This document shows positions 44,928 to 54,296 of a stretch of DNA of 64,000 nucleotides, one piece after another. Below the pieces are notes generated by a model. It had not been told where the DNA came from. It did no database searches and saw only the letters and a list, made by a program, of their open reading frames with translations. Source of the DNA: Nocardia acidivorans NBRC 108247 (GTDB lineage Bacteria > Actinomycetota > Actinomycetes > Mycobacteriales > Mycobacteriaceae); contig NZ_BDAW01000014.1 of assembly GCF_001625085.1 (NCBI RefSeq), forward strand, positions 1-64,000. The letters run 5' to 3'. How positions within the stretch are numbered: position 1 is the first letter of the stretch; each line of letters begins with the position of its first letter. A program made the position numbers and the translations under genes.

Positions 44928-47557
44928 CTGCGGTCCTCCTGGGTATTCGAGCCGGGCCGGGGCGGGATGCCCGTGTCGCCTTGCGGTACACCGCGTTCAC
45001 CGTGCGGCACCCCGCGTTCCCCGCGCTGATGCCCGGCGCGGAAACCGGCCAGCATGCTGCGCACCTCATCGGGGGTGCGATCGGCGTGCGGGGCGATGGG
45101 CGGGGACGGCGGCGCGGGTTGGGCGCCACCCGGCGTGGCGCCCGAATTCTCACGAGTCTTCCTGCTGCGCTTGACGAGACCGTTTCGTGTGCGTTGCACC
45201 TGCGGGGCGGAACCCGTAACACCCGGAGCGTCATCGGGTGAGTTCGGCCCGGACGATACGGTCGGCACCCGAGCGGCGGCCGCTGGAATCGCTTGTGCTC
45301 CGCCGGCATCGGCCGTCTCGCCGAACGGTATGAGCTTCACCGCGCTGCCCGCGGCCGGCACCGTGCGCGCGCCATTGGCGTATCGGCCGCGTGGGTCGGC
45401 CGGTTCGATGACCGCGGCGGTGGTCAAAGTTCCGGTGGTGAAGGCGATCTCGGCATTGCGTTCGGTCTCGCTGCCGGTTCGCACCACCGATGCGTCGGGC
45501 ATCGGCTCGGGTGCGGGCAGGGCGGGCCGATGGCGGCCGTGGCCGGGTTCGGCCATGGCGACCGGAAGCTCCGCCGTGGCAGCATGTTTGGCGTCCAGCA
45601 CGCCGGATTCGGGCGACGCGGGCCGAGCTTGCTCGCCCAGAAGCGCCTCGGGCAGGAACAGCCGCGCCACCACACCGCTCACCGGTGAGACGGTCAGCTC
45701 CACCTCGATACCCAGCCGTTGCGCGAGCCGGCCGACGACGAAGTGGCCGAGGTAGCGGGTCGGCGCCACCAGGAAGTCGGCCTCACCGCGTAGGCGGGCA
45801 TTGGCGACGGCGAGTTGATCCGGCGGCATGCCGACGCCGTGGTCGACGATGGCGATGAGGTACCGCCCACCCTGGCGACGCCCGTGCACCTCGACCTCGA
45901 GATCCGGTGGGCTGAAGGACAATCCGTTCTCGATGAGCTCGGCGAGCATATGCGCGAGCTCGCTCACCGCCGAACCGGCGATGGCGGCGTCATCCATTCG
46001 GCGCATGACCACGCGCCGGTAGTCGTCCACCTCGGACAGGCCCGCGCGGATCACATCGGCGAGCGGAATCGACTGCGACCAGCGGCGCGGACTGGACTCG
46101 CCGACCAGCACCAGCAGGCTCTCGGCATTGCGGCGCATACGCGTCGCCAGATGATCCAGTTCGAACAGATTGGACAGGGCCTTGGGATCGAGCTCCTCGC
46201 GTTCGAAATCGCTGATCAACCCGAGCTGGCGGCGTACCAGATTCTGATTGCGCCGGGCCAGATTCGACAGCGATTCGGTGGTGTTGCGCCGCAATCGCGC
46301 CTGGGCGGAGGCGAGTTCGAAGGCGGTGGCCTGCACGCGATCCAAAGCCTTTGCCACCGAGAGGATCTCGGCACCGGCCGCCGCATCGGCCCGGACCGGT
46401 TCGGGCAGCGCCGGGTCGGCGACCGAACTGTCCTGCCATTCGGCGATCAGCCGCGGCAGCCGCTGTTCGGCCACCGCGTCCGCCTCGGCGGCCAGATCGG
46501 CGAGCGGCCGGATGATGGCGCGCCCGGTGGTGACCACCACGGCCACCATGGCGCAGATGGCGGCCAGCGCGGCCAGCACGTACAGCGCCAGCACCAGCGC
46601 CGCGTGCCGCCGCAGTTCGGCCGCGCGGGCGTGGATCTCATCGCCGACGAAGCGCTGCACCCCGCGCTCGGAATCGATGACCGAGGTCATCTCGCGCCAC
46701 CAGTCGGCCGGATTGACCGGCTCGATCAGCGGCCCGCGCATCGATCCGATGGCGACCGCCTCGGCCTCGGCGGCGCGCACCGATTCGTCGGTGCGCATGG
46801 CGGCGTAGAGCTGCGAGCGCTCCTCGGAGGTGGCATTGCGCTCGAATGCCGTGATGGCGGACTGTTTTCCGGCGCGGATATCCAGGAACTGGACGTATTC
46901 ACCGGTGCCGAAACCGCCCGCGGCGAAGACGCCATTGAGGAAGCCGCGCTGCTGTGCGGTGTACTCCTTGACATCTCCCAGGGCGAACAGCGTCTGCATT
47001 CCGCGCCACAGCGTGCTGTCCTGTGCGGTCTCCAGCCCGGGCCGGGCCTGGTTCAAGGCCAGGATCGCACCGGTGTAGAAGGTGAACGAGGCCGATCGGT
47101 CGACGCGGCGCGCGTCCACATCGCCGCGTTTGGCGCTGATCCCGGAGAGCTGATCTAGCGCGGCGCGCACCTGATCGGCGCCGGGCGCGTTCGCACCGAG
47201 TTCGGAATTCAGTTGCCGCAGCGCGCTGTCCACCGCGAGGCGTTCGGCCGCCACCGCGGGCCGCGCCGACTCGTCACCGCCGAGCAGGCCATTGGTGAGC
47301 CCGCGCTCGCGCTGGAGCTCATGCACCAGATTCTGTACCGAGAGCGCGAGATCCACCGCGTGCGAGGCATTTCCGGTATCGCGATAACGCGCGATCTCAC
47401 CATCGATGATGACGGCCAGCAGTGCCAGCACCAGGATCACCGCGACCAGGAGAATACGGCGCAGGCGCGCGCGAATGGTGGGTGGCCGCAGGAATTCCGC
47501 TGCGGGCGTGAGGATTACGTTACCGCGCGGCAACAGGCGTGCCGGACGCACTTTCAC
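44924..47557 (-). CDS. cvnA: Conservon sensor-kinase-like protein CvnA
   Basis: 877-residue membrane protein. A first helix (about 26-47) and a second (about 320-345) enclose an extracytoplasmic nitrate/nitrite-sensing-type domain with HELQRERGLTNGLL. A HAMP region follows, then a histidine-kinase-like ATPase domain (HLATRMRRNAESLLVL; ELIENGLSFSPPDLEV; VDHGVGMPPDQLAVAN) and a ~200-residue disordered tail rich in Ala/Pro. The dimerisation helix lacks an obvious phospho-acceptor His, as usual for CvnA. GTG 47557 is set by AGGAG five bases upstream. Confidence 0.92.
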   Translation of the reverse strand: MKVRPARLLPRGNVILTPAAEFLRPPTIRARLRRILLVAVILVLALLAVIIDGEIARYRDTGNASHAVDLALSVQNLVHELQRERGLTNGLLGGDESARPAVAAERLAVDSALRQLNSELGANAPGADQVRAALDQLSGISAKRGDVDARRVDRSASFTFYTGAILALNQARPGLETAQDSTLWRGMQTLFALGDVKEYTAQQRGFLNGVFAAGGFGTGEYVQFLDIRAGKQSAITAFERNATSEERSQLYAAMRTDESVRAAEAEAVAIGSMRGPLIEPVNPADWWREMTSVIDSERGVQRFVGDEIHARAAELRRHAALVLALYVLAALAAICAMVAVVVTTGRAIIRPLADLAAEADAVAEQRLPRLIAEWQDSSVADPALPEPVRADAAAGAEILSVAKALDRVQATAFELASAQARLRRNTTESLSNLARRNQNLVRRQLGLISDFEREELDPKALSNLFELDHLATRMRRNAESLLVLVGESSPRRWSQSIPLADVIRAGLSEVDDYRRVVMRRMDDAAIAGSAVSELAHMLAELIENGLSFSPPDLEVEVHGRRQGGRYLIAIVDHGVGMPPDQLAVANARLRGEADFLVAPTRYLGHFVVGRLAQRLGIEVELTVSPVSGVVARLFLPEALLGEQARPASPESGVLDAKHAATAELPVAMAEPGHGRHRPALPAPEPMPDASVVRTGSETERNAEIAFTTGTLTTAAVIEPADPRGRYANGARTVPAAGSAVKLIPFGETADAGGAQAIPAAAARVPTVSSGPNSPDDAPGVTGSAPQVQRTRNGLVKRSRKTRENSGATPGGAQPAPPSPPIAPHADRTPDEVRSMLAGFRAGHQRGERGVPHGERGVPQGDTGIPPRPGSNTQEDRR

Positions 47558-47788
47558 ACTCACTCCTGAGAATCGGCCGCCGCGCCGGCTCGGATCGAGC
47601 GCACGGAGAATGATCAGCAACGTCGCACAGTCCGGCGAGTGCCGCAATTCGAGACCGCGGCGGTGTGGCGCGCGGAACTCCGCCCTGTGTGCGCTATTGC
47701 AAATCTGCTCACAATCGGTGAGAACCAGATGTGTTCGCCGCGTCCAGCGGAAGGCAACGGGGTGAACAACGGCAGCACATCGACGCGC

Positions 47789-48772
47789 TCAGGAGAGCGG
47801 GTGCGCCGCGGCCTCGTAGATGCGGCGCACCACATCCTCGATGTCGGGTTCCTCGATGGACAGGTCCCGCACCTCCGCCCGTGCCGAGACCGCCGCGAGC
47901 AGTTGTGCGGCCGTGGTGCTCTCGGTATCGAAGGCGAGCCGCTGGCGGATGCCGCCGCCCTCACTGTCGAGCAGTTTCGCGCCCGGCAGATCGGTGAGAT
48001 CCGCGGTGGGCTCGGCCAGATCGACGGTGAGCACCCGGTGCGCGCCGACGGTGGCGGCCAGTCCGGTGAGGGATCCGTCGTAGACCAGTTTGCCCTGATC
48101 CACCACCAGCACCCGCTCGCAGAGTCGCTCGATATCGCCCATATCGTGCGTGGTGAGCAGCAGGGTGGTGCCCCGGCTGCTGCGCTCATGGCGCAGGAAT
48201 TCGCGTAATCGCTGTTTGGACAGCACATCCAGGCCGATGGTCGGCTCATCCAGAATGACCAGCTCCGGTGAGTGCAGCAGCGCCGCCGCCACCTCCGCGC
48301 GCATGCGCTGTCCGAGCGAGAGCTGGCGCACCGGGGTGTCCAGGGTGCTGCCCATCTCCAACTGCTCCACCAGTTCGGTGGTGCGCCGCCGCGCCGCGCC
48401 GGGCTCCAGCCGGTGAATGGCCGACAGGATCGAGAACGATTCGCGCAGCGGCAGATCCCACCACAGCTGCGAGCGCTGCCCGAACACCACCCCGATGCGC
48501 CCGGCCAGTTCGCGGCGCCGGCGCACCGGGTCCAGGCCGCAGGTGCGCAGTCGCCCGGCGGAGGGCACCAGAATGCCGGTGATCATTTTGATGGTGGTGG
48601 ATTTGCCCGCGCCGTTCGCGCCGATGTATCCCACGGCCGCGCCGGGTTCGACGGTGAAGCTCATATCGTCCACCGCGGTCAGCACCTCGCGCCGCCCGCG
48701 CCAGCGCCCGTCCCTGCGCCGTAGGACGAAAGTCCTTGTCAGCCCGGCGATATCGATAATGGGATCGGTCAC
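47789..48772 (-). CDS. ABC-2 exporter ATP-binding protein
   Basis: 327-residue ATPase. Walker A GANGAGKST, signature LSLGQRMRAEVAAAL, Walker B LVILDEPTIGLD, and switch TTHDMGD. The Q-loop region FGQRSQLWWDLP is typical of the subgroup paired with DUF990-type permeases. A C-terminal ~90-residue extension follows. The start is GTG 48772, overlapping the permease stop (GTGA). Together with the two permeases it forms an exporter of unknown substrate. It lies directly upstream of the conservon on the same strand, with a 231-base gap. Confidence 0.9.
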   Translation of the reverse strand: MTDPIIDIAGLTRTFVLRRRDGRWRGRREVLTAVDDMSFTVEPGAAVGYIGANGAGKSTTIKMITGILVPSAGRLRTCGLDPVRRRRELAGRIGVVFGQRSQLWWDLPLRESFSILSAIHRLEPGAARRRTTELVEQLEMGSTLDTPVRQLSLGQRMRAEVAAALLHSPELVILDEPTIGLDVLSKQRLREFLRHERSSRGTTLLLTTHDMGDIERLCERVLVVDQGKLVYDGSLTGLAATVGAHRVLTVDLAEPTADLTDLPGAKLLDSEGGGIRQRLAFDTESTTAAQLLAAVSARAEVRDLSIEEPDIEDVVRRIYEAAAHPLS

Positions 48773-49593
48773 CCGCCGCCTCCTTGATAGTGCCTGGTGC
48801 CGAGCCGCCAGGAATACAGAGCGAGTACCCAGACCCACAGCGCCGCCAGCGGGGACGCCCAGGCCAGCCAATTCGGCAGCAGGGCCGGGCCGGGCAGGTC
48901 CAGCAGTGCGATGGCGGGCAGATAGGAACTGAACGCGACCGGAATCAGGAAGCCGAAGACCAGTTTCATCGGGGTGGGGAAGACCGAGGCCGGTTGCATG
49001 GAGGCGTAGGAGCCGCCGTAGGTGAAGGCATTGGTCAGTTCGGAGCCGTCGATGAGGAAGAACTGCACCCCGGCGGCGGTGACGAAGAGTCCGGCGAAAA
49101 TGGCCACACCCGAGCAGAGGGTGATCGCGAAGAGCGCGAGATGCGCCGCGCTCCAGTCGATGTCATTGCGGACCAGGCCGAAGCCGAGCACGGTGCCCGC
49201 GACCGCGATGCGCGCCACCCGGCGCAGTGCGATATCGCTGGTCATGAGTTGCAGCAGCAGTGGTTGCGGGCGCAGATAGAAGGCGTCGAGTCTGCCCATC
49301 CGGATATAGGTGGGCAGCGTATCGGCGTGCCCGACCAGCATGTCCGCCACCGCGAAGCTGGTATTGCTCATACCGAACAGCAGCAGCATGCCGTCGAGAT
49401 CGAGTCCGCCCAGGCGCGGCACATTGTGGAAGATCACCCACATCTCGGCGAATTCGACGAGCCCGATCAGGAAGGCGCTGAACACATCCGTGGCGAACGA
49501 CAGGGGATAGGAACGTTGTGCGCGCAGCCGGGAGGCCAGGACGGCGCGGTAGGGCGCGAAGGCCGAGGGGCGGGGTACCGGTCTCTCACCCAC
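48769..49593 (-). CDS. ABC-2 family permease, second subunit
   Basis: 274-residue protein with six predicted membrane helices of the ABC-2 (DUF990) type. Its N-terminus RAVLASRLRAQRSYPLSFATDVFSAFLIGLVEFAEMW and the ADMLVGHADTLPTYIRMGRLDAFYLRPQP loop are shared with partner permeases, so it probably pairs with the product of the upstream gene. It overlaps that gene by eight bases and the ATPase gene by four. Confidence 0.85.
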   Translation of the reverse strand: MGERPVPRPSAFAPYRAVLASRLRAQRSYPLSFATDVFSAFLIGLVEFAEMWVIFHNVPRLGGLDLDGMLLLFGMSNTSFAVADMLVGHADTLPTYIRMGRLDAFYLRPQPLLLQLMTSDIALRRVARIAVAGTVLGFGLVRNDIDWSAAHLALFAITLCSGVAIFAGLFVTAAGVQFFLIDGSELTNAFTYGGSYASMQPASVFPTPMKLVFGFLIPVAFSSYLPAIALLDLPGPALLPNWLAWASPLAALWVWVLALYSWRLGTRHYQGGGG

Positions 49594-50389
49594 CCTGCAC
49601 CTCCAGTTTGCGGCGGCCCGCGCGCAGTATCAGCTGTCCGAGCGCGACCAGCACGCCGAGCCAGAGGCATTGCGCCACGACGATTCCCACCGCCGCCATC
49701 CCGGTGGTGCGCCCGGAGATGACATCGATCGGCCACTGCAACATGGAAGGGAACGGGGTGGCATAGGCGATGGCGCGCAACCAGTCCGGGAACAGATGCA
49801 ACGGTGCGAACAATCCGGCGAGGAAGGTTCCGCAGATCATGTGCAGCGCGCGCAGGCCGCGGGTGTCCACCATCCAGAATCCGGCCAGGCAGACCGCGAA
49901 CATGGACAGGAACGACAGTGCGATGGCCGCCGCCAGGCTGATCACCCCGAGCACATAGGGCCCGGCGGTATCGGGCAGAGCCAGTCCGAAGGTGAGCGTG
50001 CCGACGAGCAGGCTGGGCAGTCCGCGCGGCAGTAGCGAGTAGGTGGCGCGCCCCAGATATTCGGCCAGGTGCGCGAATTGGATATCGATCGGCCGCAGGA
50101 AGTCGATGGCCACATCGCCGGTGCGAATTCGCTCCACGATATCGGGCAGCGTCCAGAACGCGATGGCCCCGAGCAGCCCCTGCGACAGCCAGATGTACGC
50201 GCCGATGGTGCCTGTGGTGTAGCCGCCGAACCCGTTGTCGGCGTGCACCGCCGCGGTCAGCACCGCCGCCCGCACGAACCCGAATACCAGATTGGTGATG
50301 AGTCCCGCGACCATGGCCAGACGATAGTGCGACTGCCTGCGAAATCCGGCTCGCACCAGTTGCCAGTAAACACCCACGTCGGCACGCAC
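49586..50389 (-). CDS. ABC-2 family permease, first subunit
   Basis: 267-residue permease with six predicted helices. VERIRTGDVAIDFLRPIDIQFAHLAEYLGRA parallels the loop found in the second subunit (RMGRLDAFYLRPQP), as expected for a heterodimer. GTG start at 50389 lacks a clear ribosome site; GTG 50377 is the alternative. First gene of the permease-permease-ATPase operon. Confidence 0.85.
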   Translation of the reverse strand: MRADVGVYWQLVRAGFRRQSHYRLAMVAGLITNLVFGFVRAAVLTAAVHADNGFGGYTTGTIGAYIWLSQGLLGAIAFWTLPDIVERIRTGDVAIDFLRPIDIQFAHLAEYLGRATYSLLPRGLPSLLVGTLTFGLALPDTAGPYVLGVISLAAAIALSFLSMFAVCLAGFWMVDTRGLRALHMICGTFLAGLFAPLHLFPDWLRAIAYATPFPSMLQWPIDVISGRTTGMAAVGIVVAQCLWLGVLVALGQLILRAGRRKLEVQGG

Positions 50390-50644
50390 AAGAGTTTCAC
50401 ATTACCCGATGCCGCGAGACCGGCAATGTGCTTCGTCCACAGCGGTTTTCCAGCGACCCCGGTCATCCCGGCGCGACGGGGTGGTGGGTGTGCGGGTCGC
50501 CGGGGTGGTCTGTCGGGCGAGAGGGGTGCGCGCGGGTTCGGCGTGCGCGTTATGCTCGCGGGTATCCGGACGAGACGGCTGTCACTTCGTGGCCGTTTGC
50601 CCGGATTAACCGAAAACCCTCCGCCGCGGTATCGGTCAATGGTA

Positions 50645-50660
50645 GAAACATCCCTGTTTC
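50645..50660. promoter_or_regulatory. Palindrome upstream of ectB
   Basis: GAAACA-TCCC-TGTTTC (50645-50660) is a perfect 6-bp inverted repeat with 4-base spacer, 26 bases before the ectB start codon. It is AT-rich for this genome and is a candidate operator. Confidence 0.5.
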
Positions 50661-50686
50661 ACTTTGCTCCGACGCTAGGACGATCG

Positions 50687-51949
50687 ATGACCGTGGCCGA
50701 GACGACTGTTTTCGAGACCCTCGAATCCAACGTGCGCGGTTACTGCCGATCCTGGCCCACGGTCTTCGAGACCGCGCGCGGCTCCTGGCTCACCGATGAG
50801 AACGGCAAGGAGTACCTGGACTTCTTCGCCGGGGCCGGATCGCTGAACTACGGGCATAACAATCCCGTGCTCAAGCGGGCGCTCATCGACTATCTGATGA
50901 ACGACGGCATCACCCACGGCCTGGATATGTCGACCGTGGCCAAACGCCGCCTGCTGGAGACCATTCGGGACGTGCTGCTCGTCCCGCGCGGGCTGGAGTA
51001 CAAGGTGCAGTTCCCGGGACCGACCGGCGCCAATGCCGTCGAGGCCGCGCTGAAGCTGGCGCGCAAGATCACCGGGCGCACCTCGATCCTGAACTTCACC
51101 AACGCTTTCCACGGTATGACGCTGGGCGCGCTGTCGGTCACCGGCAATGCCGCCAAGCGCGCCGGGGCGGGCGTCCCGCTGGTGCACGCCACCCCGATGC
51201 CCTACGACGGGTATCTCGACGGGCTGGACGAACTCGCCTGGATGCGCCGGGTACTCGATGACAGCTCCTCGGGCCTGGACAAGCCCGCCGCCGTCATCGT
51301 GGAGACCGTGCAGGGTGAGGGCGGGGTGAATGTCGCCCGCGCCGAATGGCTGCGCGCGCTCGCCGATTTGTGTTCCGCGCGCGGGATCCTGCTCATCGTC
51401 GATGATGTGCAGATGGGCTGCGGCCGCACCGGACCGTTCTTCTCCTTCGAGGTCGCGGGCATCAACCCGGATATCGTCACGCTATCGAAATCCATTGGCG
51501 GCTACGGACTTCCGATGGCCCTGGTGCTCATGAAGCCGGATCTGGACCAGTGGTCCCCGGGTGAGCACAATGGCACCTTCCGGGGCAATAACGCCGCCTT
51601 CATCACCGGTGAGGTCGCACTGACCCACTACTGGTCCGACAACCGCATGGAGCTGGACACCCTGGCCAAAGGGGAGCGGATCCGGCAGCACCTCACCACG
51701 CTGACCACCGATTTCCAGGGCATCTCCACCCGCGGTCGCGGCATGGTGCACGGGCTGGTGTTCGACGAGGCGTCCCAGGCCGCGAAAGTCTGCCGGATCG
51801 CCTTCGAACTCGGTCTGCTGGTGGAGACCTCGGGCTCCACGGACGAGGTCGTGAAACTGCTGCCCCCGCTCACCGCCACCGAGGACGAGATCGGCCACGG
51901 TCTCGGCATCCTCACCCGCGCGGTGGAGATCGTGCGCGACGCCCACTAG
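50687..51949 (+). CDS. ectB: Diaminobutyrate-2-oxoglutarate aminotransferase (EctB type)
   Basis: 420-residue class III PLP aminotransferase. SNVRGYCRSWPTVFETARGSW and YKVQFPGPTGANAVEAALKLARK are EctB hallmarks; Lys268 in TLSKSIGGYGLP binds PLP. EctB makes L-2,4-diaminobutyrate from aspartate semialdehyde, the first step of ectoine synthesis and also a source of diaminobutyrate for siderophores or peptides. ATG 50687 has TAGGA upstream. Unusually, no ectA, ectC or ectD gene follows; a terminator and a kinase gene do. Confidence 0.88.
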   Translation: MTVAETTVFETLESNVRGYCRSWPTVFETARGSWLTDENGKEYLDFFAGAGSLNYGHNNPVLKRALIDYLMNDGITHGLDMSTVAKRRLLETIRDVLLVPRGLEYKVQFPGPTGANAVEAALKLARKITGRTSILNFTNAFHGMTLGALSVTGNAAKRAGAGVPLVHATPMPYDGYLDGLDELAWMRRVLDDSSSGLDKPAAVIVETVQGEGGVNVARAEWLRALADLCSARGILLIVDDVQMGCGRTGPFFSFEVAGINPDIVTLSKSIGGYGLPMALVLMKPDLDQWSPGEHNGTFRGNNAAFITGEVALTHYWSDNRMELDTLAKGERIRQHLTTLTTDFQGISTRGRGMVHGLVFDEASQAAKVCRIAFELGLLVETSGSTDEVVKLLPPLTATEDEIGHGLGILTRAVEIVRDAH

Positions 51950-51996
51950 CGGCGCACCCCAAGAACGTCGTCACCGCCCACACCGGTGCCGACCCG

Positions 51997-52031
51997 ATGC
52001 CGGGCTCCCAGCTGCGGAGGGAGCCCGGCAT
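51997..52031. terminator. Bidirectional terminator between ectB and kinase genes
   Basis: A perfect 13-bp inverted repeat (ATGCCGGGCTCCC at 51997-52009, complement at 52019-52031) with 9-base loop lies between two converging stop codons. Confidence 0.75.
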
Positions 52032-52048
52032 CACTTATCCCGGCGTGC

Positions 52049-54121
52049 TCAGCCGAGTTTGCGCAGGAACCACTCCAGCAGCTGCTGTTCGTCTTTCGGG
52101 CCCAGGTGCGGATCGTCCGGCGGCAGGGTGCAGAAGATGCCCGCGGTATGGAATTCGTCCGGTAGCGACAGAATGCACTGGCGGCCCGGTTCACTCGGGT
52201 CCGCGTAGCAGTAGAAGCGCCCGACCAGCGTGCCCTTCTGCCGCCACACGCTGTCCGGTTGATCGCCCCCGCCGCAGGCATGACCCTTCAACAGTGTCAG
52301 ATCCTGTTGATACAGCAGCGTCGCCTTGGTCCGATCCGCGAAACCGATGAAGGCCGAGAGCGGATAGCCGTTCGCGTTCACGCACTCCACCGAGGCGTTC
52401 GCCGCCGAACCCGAGGGCAATTCGGCATGGCGGCAATTGCCCGCCTGCCATTCCTGGCCGACATTGGCGAAGATGGCGCGGTCGGCGGGGGAGAAGTCAT
52501 CCGGATCGCGCGCATTGTCGGCGGCCCGGAACTGCCAATCCTCGCGCAGCGCTTCCCAATCGCGGATCGGCTGATCGGCCACATCGTCCCAGAGGTACAT
52601 GGCCATGGCCGGAATCTCCTCATTGGTGACGATGAAGGCGGGTTTGGGCGCGGGACCGATCGTGGTATTGGTGTAGCAGGCCCGGCGGCCCACCTCCTTG
52701 CCATCGCGGGTGGAGGGCGCGTCCTGCCCCGGCGGATCGCCCGGGCAGGCGGTGAGCTGGGTGACATCCAGGACCGAGGTGTAGTACTCGTGTAATTTGT
52801 CGGCATCTCGAAAGCGCCACAGCCGGACTCCGGGATTGCCCGCGTCGTAATCGATTCCGCAGGACAGGATGGCGATGCTGTACTCGTCGGGATCCTCGTG
52901 CACGCAGTTCGCCCGATTGAAGGCGGGGCGCTGGGTGAAGGCCAGCAGATCGACATCGTCCTTGGTCAGCGCCGAAGCGTCGGGGATCGGATGGCCCGCG
53001 CGAAATGGTCGAGCGAGCGCCCATCCCATGAAACCGAGTGCCGCCACCAGGGCGATGACGGCGGCCAGGGCAGCGATCCGCCGGGGTCCGCCCCGATGCC
53101 GCGCCGCCTCGGACCCGGTCACGGCGTGCGGTTCGGGACCGCCCGGAGGTGTCGCGGGTCCGGTGTCGTCCGGCACATCGCTCACTGCGGTCGGCTCGTC
53201 CGTCGAATCCTGTACCGGCGAATCCTGTACCGGCGCAGCGGTTTGCGTCTGGTCATCGAGGGTGAGCTCGCCCGCTTCGGCGGGTGTGGTGAGCGCCGCC
53301 CGTGCGGCCGCCGCCAAAGCACCCGCGCTCGCGGTGCGTTTGGCCGGATTCTTGGCCATGCCCCGCGCGACCACGGTATCGAACGCGGCCGACACCGTGG
53401 GCCGGACCTGACTCGGGCGCGGTACCGGATCGAACAGGTGCGCGCGCATGATCTGGGGATCGGTATCGCCGATGAACGGCCTTGTCCCGGTGAGGCATTC
53501 GAACAGCACACAGGCCAACGCGTAGACATCCGCGGCGGGCGTCAGCTCCCGGGAGGCGAAGCGTTCGGGGGCCATGTACCCGTAGGAGCCCACCGCCGAA
53601 CCATCCCCGGTGAGCGTGGAATCGGTGGCGGACTGGGCTATTCCGAAGTCCACCAGATAGGCGAAGCCCGCGTGGGTGATGAGGATGTTGTCCGGCTTGA
53701 CATCCCGGTGCAGCAGCCCGTCGGCATGCGCGGCGTCCAATGCGGCGGCGACCTGGCCGACAATCTCCACCGTGCGCTCGGCGGTGAGGGAACCGCTGCG
53801 CCGCAACAACTCTCGCAGACTCTCACCGTCGACCAGGCGCATATCGATGAACAGATGCCCGTCGATCTCGCCGTAGTCGTGGATCGGAATGACATGCGCC
53901 TCGCGCAGCCGTGCCGCCGCATGCGACTCGCGTTGAAACCGCTGCCGATACACCGGGTCCTGCGCCAGGCGCGCGGGCAGCACCTTGATGGCGACGGTCC
54001 GGTCCTTGACGGTGTCGTAGCCCTGATACACCTCGCCCATCCCGCCGCGCCCGATCAACCTGTCCAGCCGGTACGGGCCGAACCGGGATCCGACGGTGAG
54101 CGGGTGATGCGGACTGGTCAT
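52049..54121 (-). CDS. Receptor Ser/Thr protein kinase with duplicated Cys-rich ectodomain
   Basis: 690-residue membrane kinase of the Pkn (Hanks) family. The catalytic domain covers about 15-275: IGRGGMGEVY (23-32), VAIKV with Lys46, HRDVKPDN with Asp140, DFG 158-160 and GSYGYMAPE (178-186). A Thr/Asp/Pro-rich juxtamembrane segment (280-345), a transmembrane helix (349-370) and a ~320-residue extracellular part follow. That part has ten cysteines in two similar units: C406-C421-C459-C482 and C563-C580-C616-C638, the second followed by C649 and C664. It is not a PASTA domain. Divergent from ssuC; converges on ectB. Confidence 0.92.
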   Translation of the reverse strand: MTSPHHPLTVGSRFGPYRLDRLIGRGGMGEVYQGYDTVKDRTVAIKVLPARLAQDPVYRQRFQRESHAAARLREAHVIPIHDYGEIDGHLFIDMRLVDGESLRELLRRSGSLTAERTVEIVGQVAAALDAAHADGLLHRDVKPDNILITHAGFAYLVDFGIAQSATDSTLTGDGSAVGSYGYMAPERFASRELTPAADVYALACVLFECLTGTRPFIGDTDPQIMRAHLFDPVPRPSQVRPTVSAAFDTVVARGMAKNPAKRTASAGALAAAARAALTTPAEAGELTLDDQTQTAAPVQDSPVQDSTDEPTAVSDVPDDTGPATPPGGPEPHAVTGSEAARHRGGPRRIAALAAVIALVAALGFMGWALARPFRAGHPIPDASALTKDDVDLLAFTQRPAFNRANCVHEDPDEYSIAILSCGIDYDAGNPGVRLWRFRDADKLHEYYTSVLDVTQLTACPGDPPGQDAPSTRDGKEVGRRACYTNTTIGPAPKPAFIVTNEEIPAMAMYLWDDVADQPIRDWEALREDWQFRAADNARDPDDFSPADRAIFANVGQEWQAGNCRHAELPSGSAANASVECVNANGYPLSAFIGFADRTKATLLYQQDLTLLKGHACGGGDQPDSVWRQKGTLVGRFYCYADPSEPGRQCILSLPDEFHTAGIFCTLPPDDPHLGPKDEQQLLEWFLRKLG

Positions 54122-54296
54122 TGCGCCCCTCGGCTCCTGCTCGCGAATCCATTGTGGCAGTCAGTGGATCCGGTGATCAAAGAATCACACGGATTCCAAC
54201 CGGTGACGAGCCGTGCGCGGGGCGGCAGTCTCGAACGAGGCGATCGGAGGGCTCGGTCGCCCGGTCCCCGTCCCCCCAATGCCCGAGGTGCTTGTC

